Source of the DNA: JACOXT01 sp964372855
GTDB taxonomy: Bacteria > Patescibacteriota > Microgenomatia > Levybacterales > UBA12049
Length of the DNA stretch: 28,265 nucleotides
Direction: 5' to 3'
Assembly (NCBI GenBank): GCA_964372855.1
Contig: CAYJRY010000011.1
Location: 1 to 28,265 of the forward strand
Shown here: positions 1-7,051 of the stretch, one piece after another
Numbering within the stretch: the stretch's first letter is position 1
Layout of the letters: the number at the start of each line of letters is the position of its first letter
The notes under the pieces: generated by a model
Database searches by the model: none
What the model saw: the letters and a program-made list of their open reading frames with translations, nothing else
What the model was told of the DNA's origin: nothing
Program-made: the position numbers and the translations under genes

Positions 1-516
1 CCCCCTTCATTGTTTTTAGACGAAATAAAAGGGGAATCTCCAAGAATTCGCTTAACAAAAGAGGATCTCAAAAAATTTCAGGGTGGTGATATTTTTTTGA
101 TTGGGATAGGAATATACGATAATCCTTCCAAGCTATCTCCAAAAGATTGGTGGGAAAATGAAATAAAGAGAAATCCAGCTAATGTTTATAGGGAATACAT
201 TAAATTTACACAAAGGGGAGAAAAAATAATTGATAGGCACAAGGCGTATTTTGTTACGCCTTCACAGGGGTGGCAGGGTTTATCCGAAAACAATATATAT
301 GTAGGAAAAGAAAATAAAATATACGGGATTGGAGTTTCTAATTATGATGACGCAGATTATAAATTATTCAATCAAATCCTCTCCACCTTCAAATTCACTG
401 ATCAAGAAGAAGCTATTCCTCCCCAAGTCTGTACGCAGGATGCGAAGTTGTGCCCGGATGGGAAGACTTATGTGTCACGTCAACCCCCAAATTGCGAATT
501 CGCCGCCTGCCCATAG
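1..516 (+). CDS. Partial secreted/anchored protein with C-terminal Cys motif
   Basis: The reading frame is open from the first base, so the 5' end lies outside the window; the TTG at position 10 is probably an internal Leu. The visible 171 residues are a soluble-looking domain (motif WQGLSENNIYVG, then IYGIGVSNYDD) ending in ILSTFKF, the way PsbP-like or DUF-type extracellular domains of anchored CPR proteins often end. The last 28 residues form a compact cysteine motif, C-x5-C-P-D-G-x4-R-x3-P-x-C-x-F-x2-C-P, which I have seen in surface proteins of this group and which resembles half of a Kazal-like knot. It shares its general style with the anchored protein at 24484-25224. An extracellular location is inferred; no function can be assigned. 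Confidence 0.7.
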   Translation, partial: PPSLFLDEIKGESPRIRLTKEDLKKFQGGDIFLIGIGIYDNPSKLSPKDWWENEIKRNPANVYREYIKFTQRGEKIIDRHKAYFVTPSQGWQGLSENNIYVGKENKIYGIGVSNYDDADYKLFNQILSTFKFTDQEEAIPPQVCTQDAKLCPDGKTYVSRQPPNCEFAACP

Positions 517-714
517 CTTGCAGCTTCTAACCCTAAGGAATATCGCCAATTCGCAGTTGAGTGCGTGAAACTTGAGTGAACGCATCAGGGGTATTCCTCG
601 CCAAGTCTGACTTGGTCGAGGAGGGGGTGAAATTCCCCGATAAGAGAACGAAAGTTGAAGGCACGAAACAAGACTTGGCAAGAGCTTCTGCTTCTCTTGT
701 CGGTACAAGAGAAG
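517..714. other. Non-coding hairpin-rich spacer, possible dispersed element
   Basis: This stretch between the first gene and the topA terminator holds three inverted repeats: 595-622 (TCCTCG-CCAAGT against ACTTGG-T-CGAGGA), 623-637 (GGGG, seven bases, CCCC) and a perfect 10-bp stem at 691-700/705-714 with loop CGGT. A short open frame reads through 620-724 without a good start. There is no recognisable RNA family. It may be a dispersed repeat or an RNA gene; orientation is unknown. Confidence 0.4.
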
Positions 715-746
715 AAAAAAATTAGATCCTGAAATAAATTCAGGAT
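712..746 (-). terminator. Rho-independent terminator of topA (repeat-derived)
   Basis: Read on the minus strand, an 8-bp perfect stem (ATCCTGAA / TTCAGGAT, 726-746, five-base loop) is followed by CTAATTTTTTTC, five bases beyond the topA stop. The hairpin belongs to the AAATAAATT-loop repeat family found again at 8835 and 12613, so a repeat appears to act as the terminator. Confidence 0.65.
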
Positions 747-750
747 GACA

Positions 751-2790
751 TTAAGACTTTTGAATATCCTGGATCCTCCAAGCTGCAAAATTGCACTTTG
801 GGTAATTTGAGCAACCATAGAATTTTCGGCCGCGTCGGCTCTTTTTGATCACAATTTTTGCTCCATCCTTTGGGCATATTAAATTCGTTTCTTCGACAAA
901 TGGCTTTGTAAATTTACATTCTGGAAATCTATTGCATGACAAAAATTTTCCAAATCTCCCTGTGCGAACAACTAGATTTCCTTTTTTACAATTAGGACAT
1001 TCTTCTTCTGTCTCCTCGACAGGAATCTTAACTCTTTCTGCGTTTTCAACAGTCCCTAATTTTTTTTCAAAAGGTGTATAAAAATTTCTCATCATATGTA
1101 CCCATTCTCTCTCACCCTTTGCAATATTATCCAACTCATCCTCAATTGTTGCAGTAAATGGAATATCATCTATCTCTGAGAAATTTGCTACCAAAAAATC
1201 ATTTACAGCAGTCCCGACAGGAGTCGATACAAATCTTCCATCCATTCTTTCGATATATGCACGTGACTCAATAGTTGAAACAATAGTCGCGTAAGTTGAG
1301 GGTCTGCCAATTCCTTCTTCCTCAAGTGCTTTTATTAAAGATGCATCATTGTATCTCGGCGGAGGGAGAGTCTCATGGGATACCTTTTCAATTTTATCTG
1401 CATCCAAAATTTCTCCTTTTTTAAATTCAGGAAGTCTGTTGTCTGAAAGCGCTTGAGGATTTACTTTCAAAAATCCATCGAAAACCAAAACCGACCCACT
1501 TGCTTTAAATCTATAAACATTTCCTTCATTTTTAATTTGAGAATCGACCAATACTGTGGTCGATTCGATTATTGCTTCCGCCATTTGAGAAGCAACCGCC
1601 CTCCTCCAAATCAACTCATATAACCTTTCGTAATCTTTCCCCAGTTGTTTGTTGATTGTTGATGGCTGATTGTTCAGACCCGTAGGTCTGATTGCCTCAT
1701 GTGCCTCTTGTGCTAATTTCTGCTTTGCAGAATAAAATCTCGGTTTTGGTGGAAGATACTTTTCCCCATATTCTTTTTTAACAAAATTTATTATATTAAA
1801 CATTGCAGCGTTTGAGATAGCTACTGAGTCAGTTCTGTGATAAGTAATATATCCCTCTTCGTAGAGTTTCTGCGCCAAACTCATAGTTCGTCTCCCATTA
1901 AGTCCTAACCTTCTTGCAGCATCTTGCTGAAGCGTGGATGTAGTGTAAGGAGGTTGAGGAGTACGACGAGTTTCTTTCTCCAAAACTTCCGAAACCGCAA
2001 AATTTTTTCCTAACAAATCGTCAATAATCCTTTGCGCGTCTTCTTCTTTTTCGATAACAGTTTTTGTAACTTTATAAACTCCATTATACAGTTTATAACT
2101 TTTCTGAATTTCTATCTTATTCCCATTTATTTCAATCAATTCGAATTCTATTGGGCGAGCCTCTCCACGAAACGATCTTGAGCCTAAAATTGCCAAGATG
2201 GTCCAATATTTATCTTTATTAAACTTTTGAATCTCTCTTTCCCTCTCAACAATAAGTCTTAAAGCCACTGACTGAACTCTTCCAGCAGAAAGTCCTCTTC
2301 GAACTTTTTTCCAAAGAAGTGGAGACAATTTGTAACCAACTACCCTATCCAAAACCCTCCGCGCAGTCTGTGCATTAACTAGACGAGAATCGATTGAACG
2401 GGGATTATTGAGTGCTTTTCTAATAGCCTCACTAGTGATTTCGTGAAATACTATTCTTTTAAATTTTTCATTTTTAATTTTTAATTTTTCATTTGAGCCA
2501 AGCATGTCAGCGACATGCGAGGCGATCGCTTCTCCCTCCCTATCAGGATCTGTAGCAAGGATGACTGACTGTGCATTTTTTGCTAGCTTTTTGAGCTCAC
2601 CTATCACTTTTTTCCTATCACTTACGATTTCATAAAGAGGTAAAAAATCATTTTCAAAATCAATACCAATTTTACTCTTGGGCAAATCCATAATATGCCC
2701 AATCGTTGCTTTTATCTCATATTCTCTTCCTAAATATCTACTGATTGTTCGTGCTTTCGTGGGCGACTCAACAATAACCAAATGTTTCAT
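751..2790 (-). CDS. topA: DNA topoisomerase I (type IA)
   Basis: Relaxes negatively supercoiled DNA by single-strand passage in the cytoplasm. The N-terminal Toprim domain shows VIVESPTKA (about residues 5-13) and ATDPDREGEAI (79-89). The catalytic tyrosine is Y317 in YITYHRTDS, and GLSAGRVQSVALRL (166-179) is the classic domain-II signature. Two C-terminal zinc ribbons follow. The first has four Cys (CPNC ... C-x5-C); the second begins CPKDG, so one of its four Cys is missing. Length (679 residues) is normal for a compact bacterial form. Residues 101-110 (EKLKIKNEKF) are encoded by an AT-rich insert seen also in neighbouring genes. It lies 24 bases downstream of dprA on the same strand, the common dprA-topA arrangement. 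Start ATG at 2790 immediately gives the family N-terminus MKHLVIVESP. Confidence 0.97.
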   Translation of the reverse strand: MKHLVIVESPTKARTISRYLGREYEIKATIGHIMDLPKSKIGIDFENDFLPLYEIVSDRKKVIGELKKLAKNAQSVILATDPDREGEAIASHVADMLGSNEKLKIKNEKFKRIVFHEITSEAIRKALNNPRSIDSRLVNAQTARRVLDRVVGYKLSPLLWKKVRRGLSAGRVQSVALRLIVEREREIQKFNKDKYWTILAILGSRSFRGEARPIEFELIEINGNKIEIQKSYKLYNGVYKVTKTVIEKEEDAQRIIDDLLGKNFAVSEVLEKETRRTPQPPYTTSTLQQDAARRLGLNGRRTMSLAQKLYEEGYITYHRTDSVAISNAAMFNIINFVKKEYGEKYLPPKPRFYSAKQKLAQEAHEAIRPTGLNNQPSTINKQLGKDYERLYELIWRRAVASQMAEAIIESTTVLVDSQIKNEGNVYRFKASGSVLVFDGFLKVNPQALSDNRLPEFKKGEILDADKIEKVSHETLPPPRYNDASLIKALEEEGIGRPSTYATIVSTIESRAYIERMDGRFVSTPVGTAVNDFLVANFSEIDDIPFTATIEDELDNIAKGEREWVHMMRNFYTPFEKKLGTVENAERVKIPVEETEEECPNCKKGNLVVRTGRFGKFLSCNRFPECKFTKPFVEETNLICPKDGAKIVIKKSRRGRKFYGCSNYPKCNFAAWRIQDIQKS
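2461..2496 (-). repeat. AT-rich in-frame insert in topA (KLKIKNEK type)
   Basis: The minus strand encodes EKLKIKNEKFK through tandem AAAAATTAAAAATGAA units. The same unit, more often repeated, occurs in dprA (3016-3062) and mrdA (7300-7333, 7414-7453). In this case it lies between conserved Toprim elements, in a probable surface loop. Confidence 0.6.
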
Positions 2791-2814
2791 AAGTCTTATG
2801 AACTACAGTATATC

Positions 2815-3921
2815 TTATTTGTCAATAGATATAGACGGAAAAAAGGCACCGTTATCCAGACATCTGACTAATCCCTTTATTTCCATTAATGACAATAAAC
2901 TTCCGATTTTTGATGAATCAAACTTTGTCCTTTTTGCCAGCTCATCAAAATGCAACGGTTCATTTTGTAAAAGGTTTAAAATTTCTAGTTCATCTTTCGT
3001 GGCATCTTTCACTTTTGATTTTTGAATTTTAATTTTTAATTTTTCATTTTTAATTTTTAATTCTTTTAGAATATCGCCTGCGGAAGTTACTAATTTAGCC
3101 CCACGTGAGATAAGTTTATATGGACCCTTTGACATACTTGATGTAATCGGTCCTGGAACTGCAAAAACTTTACGACCAAATTGAATAGCAAAATCTGCGG
3201 TAATAAGCGAACCGCTATCCTCCGCTCCCTCCGTTACCACAACGCCATTTGATAAACCGGCAATAATTCGATTACGTGCTGGAAAAGATCCTTTTGTAGG
3301 AGATTGCCCCAGTGGATATTCAGAGACTATACATCCTTTATTTTTAATTATACTATTATATATACCAATGTTTTCTTTAGGATAACAGCAATCAACTCCG
3401 CACCCCAAAACCGCAATTGTTTTTCCACCATTTTCAATACAAATCATATGCGCCACAGCATCAACGCCAATCGCAAGACCAGAAACAATAGTTAGTCCAG
3501 CTGCAGTAAGATCTTCTGCCAAAAATTTTGTTACCTCCCTGCCGTAGTAAGTAGTTTTTCTTGTCCCAACCACAGCTATTGATCGTGAAAACCAGGTGTC
3601 GTCTGGCACCTGGCCTTTTCCATACAAAACAAACGGCGGATTTTTTATTTTCTTCAAAAGCTCTGGATACTCTCTGTCGTCTAAAGTTAAATACCAAACA
3701 TTATTTTCCTCCATTTGCTTTAAATTTTGCTCAACTGAAAATACATTTCTAAATTCACCAAATCTTATTGTCAACTTATTTCCTAATACTTTTACGAGAA
3801 GAAAACTTGAAGCTTTCCATGCTGCTTTTGCACTTCCAAATTTGGCCAAAAGCTTTTTGAATTTTATAGGTCCTATCCCTGAAAACAAAGAAAAAGCAAG
3901 GCAACATTCTCTCTCATTCAT
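2815..3921 (-). CDS. dprA: DNA processing protein DprA (Rossmann-fold, ssDNA/RecA loader)
   Basis: DprA binds incoming single-stranded DNA and loads RecA during natural transformation. The 368-residue protein has an N-terminal helix-hairpin-helix-like stretch (FSLFSGIGPIKFKKLLAKFG), then the Rossmann core with IAVVGTRKTTYYG, IVSGLAIGVDAVAH, TIAVLGCGVDCCYP, the signature FPARNRIIAGLS and GALITA-like GSLITADFA, and a C-terminal winged-helix DprA domain (DELEILNLLQNEPLHFDELA). Between core and winged helix sits an insert KELKIKNEKLKIKIQKSK of repeat origin. The gene is first in a two-gene operon with topA. Upstream, TAATAT ends six bases before the ATG, compatible with a leaderless message, although no good -35 is seen. 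Presence of DprA suggests DNA uptake, which has been proposed as a nucleotide or gene source in CPR bacteria. Confidence 0.96.
   Translation of the reverse strand: MNERECCLAFSLFSGIGPIKFKKLLAKFGSAKAAWKASSFLLVKVLGNKLTIRFGEFRNVFSVEQNLKQMEENNVWYLTLDDREYPELLKKIKNPPFVLYGKGQVPDDTWFSRSIAVVGTRKTTYYGREVTKFLAEDLTAAGLTIVSGLAIGVDAVAHMICIENGGKTIAVLGCGVDCCYPKENIGIYNSIIKNKGCIVSEYPLGQSPTKGSFPARNRIIAGLSNGVVVTEGAEDSGSLITADFAIQFGRKVFAVPGPITSSMSKGPYKLISRGAKLVTSAGDILKELKIKNEKLKIKIQKSKVKDATKDELEILNLLQNEPLHFDELAKRTKFDSSKIGSLLSLMEIKGLVRCLDNGAFFPSISIDK
3016..3062 (-). repeat. AT-rich in-frame insert in dprA
   Basis: Tandem copies of an AT-rich unit encode ELKIKNEKLKIKIQKSK in the linker before the winged-helix domain. 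It is the longest copy of the unit that also interrupts topA. Confidence 0.7.
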
Positions 3922-4001
3922 TTTTCCATATTATCATACAACTTAACACAATTATGTAAACTATGTTCATGTAAACTGAATCGTAGCAAGCTAATAGTGT
4001 C

Positions 4002-4030
4002 TTGACAAACATAGAAATTTATTAGATGCT
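4002..4030 (+). promoter_or_regulatory. Promoter of GH5-like gene
   Basis: Perfect -35 TTGACA (4002-4007), 17-base spacer, weak -10 GATGCT (4025-4030), seven bases to ATG 4038. The weak -10 keeps only the key second A and last T. Placement matches the leaderless pattern elsewhere in the window. Confidence 0.4.
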
Positions 4031-4037
4031 TATTATG

Positions 4038-5930
4038 ATGGGGCTGCCCAAAGACAAATTACTGAAATCATTTTGGAAATCATTCCAGCTTCTTGATACA
4101 CATGTTAAGCTTATAATTATTTCGCTCCTTATTCTTTCTATTGCAATACCTATAATTGTTGCAAACTTGTTAGATCGTCAAAGTATCAAATCGCGCGGAC
4201 AAGGCACACCTTCTGTGCAATGGCTTCGGACTCAAGGTAATAAAATAATTAATGAGGCAGGACAAGCAGTTATGCTTCGCGGAGTAAATATTGAAAATAG
4301 AGAGTGGAATTGGAGCTCGGGAAGATCAGCTGATGAAAATATTAGTTATGAGAGAAGAGCTGTTCCAAAAGCAACGGGATCTCCCTCAGTAGATGGATGG
4401 GGCGCAAATGTAATTCTTATTGCGATTGCGTCAGGCCCAATAAATCGCAACGAAACCAACTACTTAGAAGCCATTGACAAAATCGTTCAACTTGCGAAAG
4501 ATAATAGTGCCTATACTTTAGTGGTCTACAGATATGGTGAGCCAAACGCGCATCAAGCTAGGATGCCAGACCAAGCTGCAGAAGATGCGTTAAGCAAACT
4601 CGCCGCAAGGTACAGAAATGAACCCGCAGTTTTGTATGGGCTTCAAGTCGAGCCGGATAATGTCTCATGGAGAGAGATTAAACCACGGCTCACAACTATG
4701 ATTGATGCTATTCACAGACAAAATGACAAAGCTCTAATTGCAATACCTGTTATTTCAAATACCGGCTGGTCCAACAACCTTGAAAGGGCTTTAGCAGATC
4801 CCATCAACAGACCAAATCTGGTTTGGAAAGTGCATTTATACGACTCTTGGCCAAGCATCCAATCAAGGGTCAATTTTCAAAAAGTACTTGACGCAGGCTA
4901 TCCAATGCTTATTGGTGAGTTTGGCGATCACTCGGGGTGGCAAAATATGATTGACTATGCAGAGGAAAAAGGAATTAGCTGGATTGGCTGGCTTTTTCAC
5001 GAAAAAGGATGTCCCTGTATGCTATCGAATGCCGCATCTTTTACTCCAAATTCTTATGGCCAAGAAATAAAAACAAGACTGCAAAATACTTACCAAAAAA
5101 TTCAATATTCTCCTCCACTGCCAACTTCACCACTTACGTCAACTTCAACACCAATCCCTACTCGCTTACCAACAAGCACTGCAATTATTTCGCCAACCAG
5201 AACACCCACTCCTTATTCTCCCGCATCCTCACAATCACAGGCATTTATAACGACCGCAATCTCATCGCCAGCATCTGTTATGCCTAACAACACAGTTACC
5301 ATAACGGGAACAGTATTGGCAAGCTCCAATACTAATGTATTGGTTGATATAGAAATTTATAACCCCAGTGGCTCCTTTGTATCCCAGCAGTATTTTGACA
5401 ACCAAACACTAACGTCAAATACTAAAAAAGAATACAAAATGACTTGGAAAATACCAGCTAATGCTCCCGTTGGCAATTATACAGTTAAAATGGGAGTCTT
5501 TAACGTAGGATGGAAAGGACTCCTTAAATGGAACAATAACGCTGGATCTTTCGTGGTCGCTAAATCCAATCCTACACCATCTCCTATTTCGGCACCTAAA
5601 GTTGAATATCAAACAATTGCTGACTTTTCTCCTTCAACAATTCAAAAAGGCAAAACAATAAATATAACTGCAAATGTAACTATATCTGCCGATACAAATG
5701 CTTTGGTGGATATAGAAATCTATGATCCTTCAGGGACTTACGTTCGACAAAATTATTTTGACAACCAAACTTTTGTTGCCAATCAAAAGAAAACTTACAA
5801 AATTTCTTGGAATGTTCCATCAAATGCCAAAACAGGCATATATACTGTAAAAGTTGGCATATTTACCCCTTCCTGGAAAAAATTACTCAAATGGAACAAT
5901 AACGCAGGCCAATTTAGAGTTGTTCAATAA
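4038..5930 (+). CDS. Membrane-anchored GH5-like glycoside hydrolase with two C-terminal repeat domains
   Basis: A cell-surface polysaccharide hydrolase is the best reading. After a short basic N-terminus there is one membrane segment (LIIISLLILSIAIPIIVANLL), then the GH5-type opening WLRTQGNKIINEAGQAVMLRGVNI. Further family marks are the His-containing strand VHLYDSW and PMLIGEFGD, whose Glu fits the nucleophile. The acid/base Glu appears in LQVEPDN, where the usual preceding Asn of NEP is replaced by Val; activity is therefore not certain. A Pro/Thr/Ser-rich linker (about residues 365-410) leads to two homologous beta-rich domains of about 100 residues (roughly 410-510 and 525-630), each ending LLKWNNNAG-F-V. 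ATG codons at 4026, 4035 and 4038 are all in frame; 4038 is chosen from promoter spacing. There is no Shine-Dalgarno site. Confidence 0.8.
   Translation: MGLPKDKLLKSFWKSFQLLDTHVKLIIISLLILSIAIPIIVANLLDRQSIKSRGQGTPSVQWLRTQGNKIINEAGQAVMLRGVNIENREWNWSSGRSADENISYERRAVPKATGSPSVDGWGANVILIAIASGPINRNETNYLEAIDKIVQLAKDNSAYTLVVYRYGEPNAHQARMPDQAAEDALSKLAARYRNEPAVLYGLQVEPDNVSWREIKPRLTTMIDAIHRQNDKALIAIPVISNTGWSNNLERALADPINRPNLVWKVHLYDSWPSIQSRVNFQKVLDAGYPMLIGEFGDHSGWQNMIDYAEEKGISWIGWLFHEKGCPCMLSNAASFTPNSYGQEIKTRLQNTYQKIQYSPPLPTSPLTSTSTPIPTRLPTSTAIISPTRTPTPYSPASSQSQAFITTAISSPASVMPNNTVTITGTVLASSNTNVLVDIEIYNPSGSFVSQQYFDNQTLTSNTKKEYKMTWKIPANAPVGNYTVKMGVFNVGWKGLLKWNNNAGSFVVAKSNPTPSPISAPKVEYQTIADFSPSTIQKGKTINITANVTISADTNALVDIEIYDPSGTYVRQNYFDNQTFVANQKKTYKISWNVPSNAKTGIYTVKVGIFTPSWKKLLKWNNNAGQFRVVQ
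5283..5918 (+). repeat. Tandem intragenic domain duplication
   Basis: The two C-terminal domains of the GH5-like gene are recognisable at DNA level. The stretch AAATGGAACAATAACGC occurs at 5527-5543 and 5890-5906, and DIEIY-P-SG, YFDNQT and YTVK-G-F recur in order. The duplication is about 363 bases apart. Confidence 0.8.
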
Positions 5931-5997
5931 CTTCATTCGACTTTTAAACACAAATCCTTGCTTTATAAGAAAAATAATATATACTCCAACTGTGAAT

Positions 5998-6186
5998 ACT
6001 GAAAGAGGATTGGAATTACAAAAACCTATAGATCCCGTATCATTAAGAAAAGACTTTCCCTTGCCTGAATGGATACATCCATTTTTCGCTATTAAAGGAG
6101 TTCGCTTTGCACAAAGTACGTATGAATTAATTATTCCTCTCGCAGAACGGGTGGTCAACTCATCTCCTAAACTGCGCAATAGCTAA
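5998..6186 (+). pseudogene. Remnant related to the 3' end of the gene at 6338
   Basis: The frame ending at TAA 6184-6186 encodes DFPLPEWIHPFFAIKG followed by VRFAQSTYELIIPLAERV. This aligns without gaps to NFPLSEYINPFFVLKG plus ARFAQKVYDLIYPLVEKL at the C-terminus of the next gene (about 19 identities in 33). No ATG, GTG or TTG start with a ribosome site precedes it; the only upstream ATG lies inside the GH5-like gene in another frame. It is most simply a truncated paralogue left by a tandem duplication and deletion. Confidence 0.65.
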
Positions 6187-6300
6187 CCTGCTTTCATTTT
6201 AGTTGAAAATATCAGTTAAAAAGTTAGAGCTTGAATATAAAAATTTTTTATGCTCGATCAGTAAAAAAATGTCAATAGCTAATATCAATAATGTAAAATA

Positions 6301-6330
6301 TTGCATTCTTTGAAAAATAAAATATATAAT
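6301..6330 (+). promoter_or_regulatory. Promoter of gene 6338
   Basis: -35 TTGCAT (6301-6306), 18-base spacer, perfect -10 TATAAT (6325-6330), then seven bases to the ATG. This predicts a leaderless transcript. The rest of the 6187-6337 spacer is AT-rich with nothing else recognised. Confidence 0.6.
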
Positions 6331-6337
6331 TTCCCTT

Positions 6338-7045
6338 ATGAGTCCAGAAAGTAAATCAGTTTTACAAAAATATTTAGATTATGATTTAACTAGAGAGGGA
6401 ATTTTCTATAAACTCGGTCCTTTGAGTCAAAGTCGATCAGAAGAATTAAGTACAAGCTTTATTGAACCATTATTAAGGGACGGATTAGAATTCTTGAAAA
6501 GTAATTTGCCTATTGTAGAACTAGAATTGCTAGAACTTTCTAACTTTCTTAAAGATCGTCAAGGGCTTCAACCTTCAGCACCAAGAGTCATTTCTTATTA
6601 TTTGAAAGAATACTCTAACGTACTTTTAGAGGAATATTCGAATAAGTTATTGCAAGACTCTGAAAGAAATAACTTAGAAGAATTCTCCGCAGTTTATGAT
6701 GTTACACTTGGAATTAATTTAACTTTAGGTTCAGTTTTATTGGCCGAAAATGAGATTCGCGGAAGTTTAGTAGGTGATTTAGGTGATATCATTAATCAGA
6801 TACACTCGAACCCAATTAATGAAGCAGAAGTTATTTTACTAGCAAAGAAAGAAGCCCAGGAAAAAGCTGAATTGCTCAAAAAAGATCCAACTGGTAAACA
6901 AGTATTGGGAGCCACTATACAGTCTCTAGAAGAAAGCAATTTTCCATTAAGTGAATATATAAATCCATTTTTTGTACTTAAAGGAGCTCGATTTGCTCAA
7001 AAAGTATATGATTTAATTTATCCTCTTGTAGAAAAGTTAACTTAA
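6338..7045 (+). CDS. Unknown helical protein
   Basis: I do not recognise this 235-residue protein. It is rich in Leu, Glu and Ser and looks almost wholly alpha-helical, with no membrane segment, signal peptide or cysteine cluster. The C-terminal block NFPLSEYINPFFVLKG...YDLIYPLVEKL is repeated in the remnant just upstream (5998-6186), so this block is the conserved part of the family and the gene was once present in tandem. It has its own leaderless-type promoter and is convergent with mrdA, six bases away. In size and helical character it resembles the protein at 17260-17910, but I could not align the two convincingly. Confidence 0.7.
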   Translation: MSPESKSVLQKYLDYDLTREGIFYKLGPLSQSRSEELSTSFIEPLLRDGLEFLKSNLPIVELELLELSNFLKDRQGLQPSAPRVISYYLKEYSNVLLEEYSNKLLQDSERNNLEEFSAVYDVTLGINLTLGSVLLAENEIRGSLVGDLGDIINQIHSNPINEAEVILLAKKEAQEKAELLKKDPTGKQVLGATIQSLEESNFPLSEYINPFFVLKGARFAQKVYDLIYPLVEKLT

Positions 7046-7051
7046 AATAAA

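Noticed and set aside
5854..5997. Start of the 5998-6186 fragment at ATG 5854
   Set aside because: That ATG lies within the GH5-like gene in another frame, and the first part of the translation shows no similarity to the paralogue.
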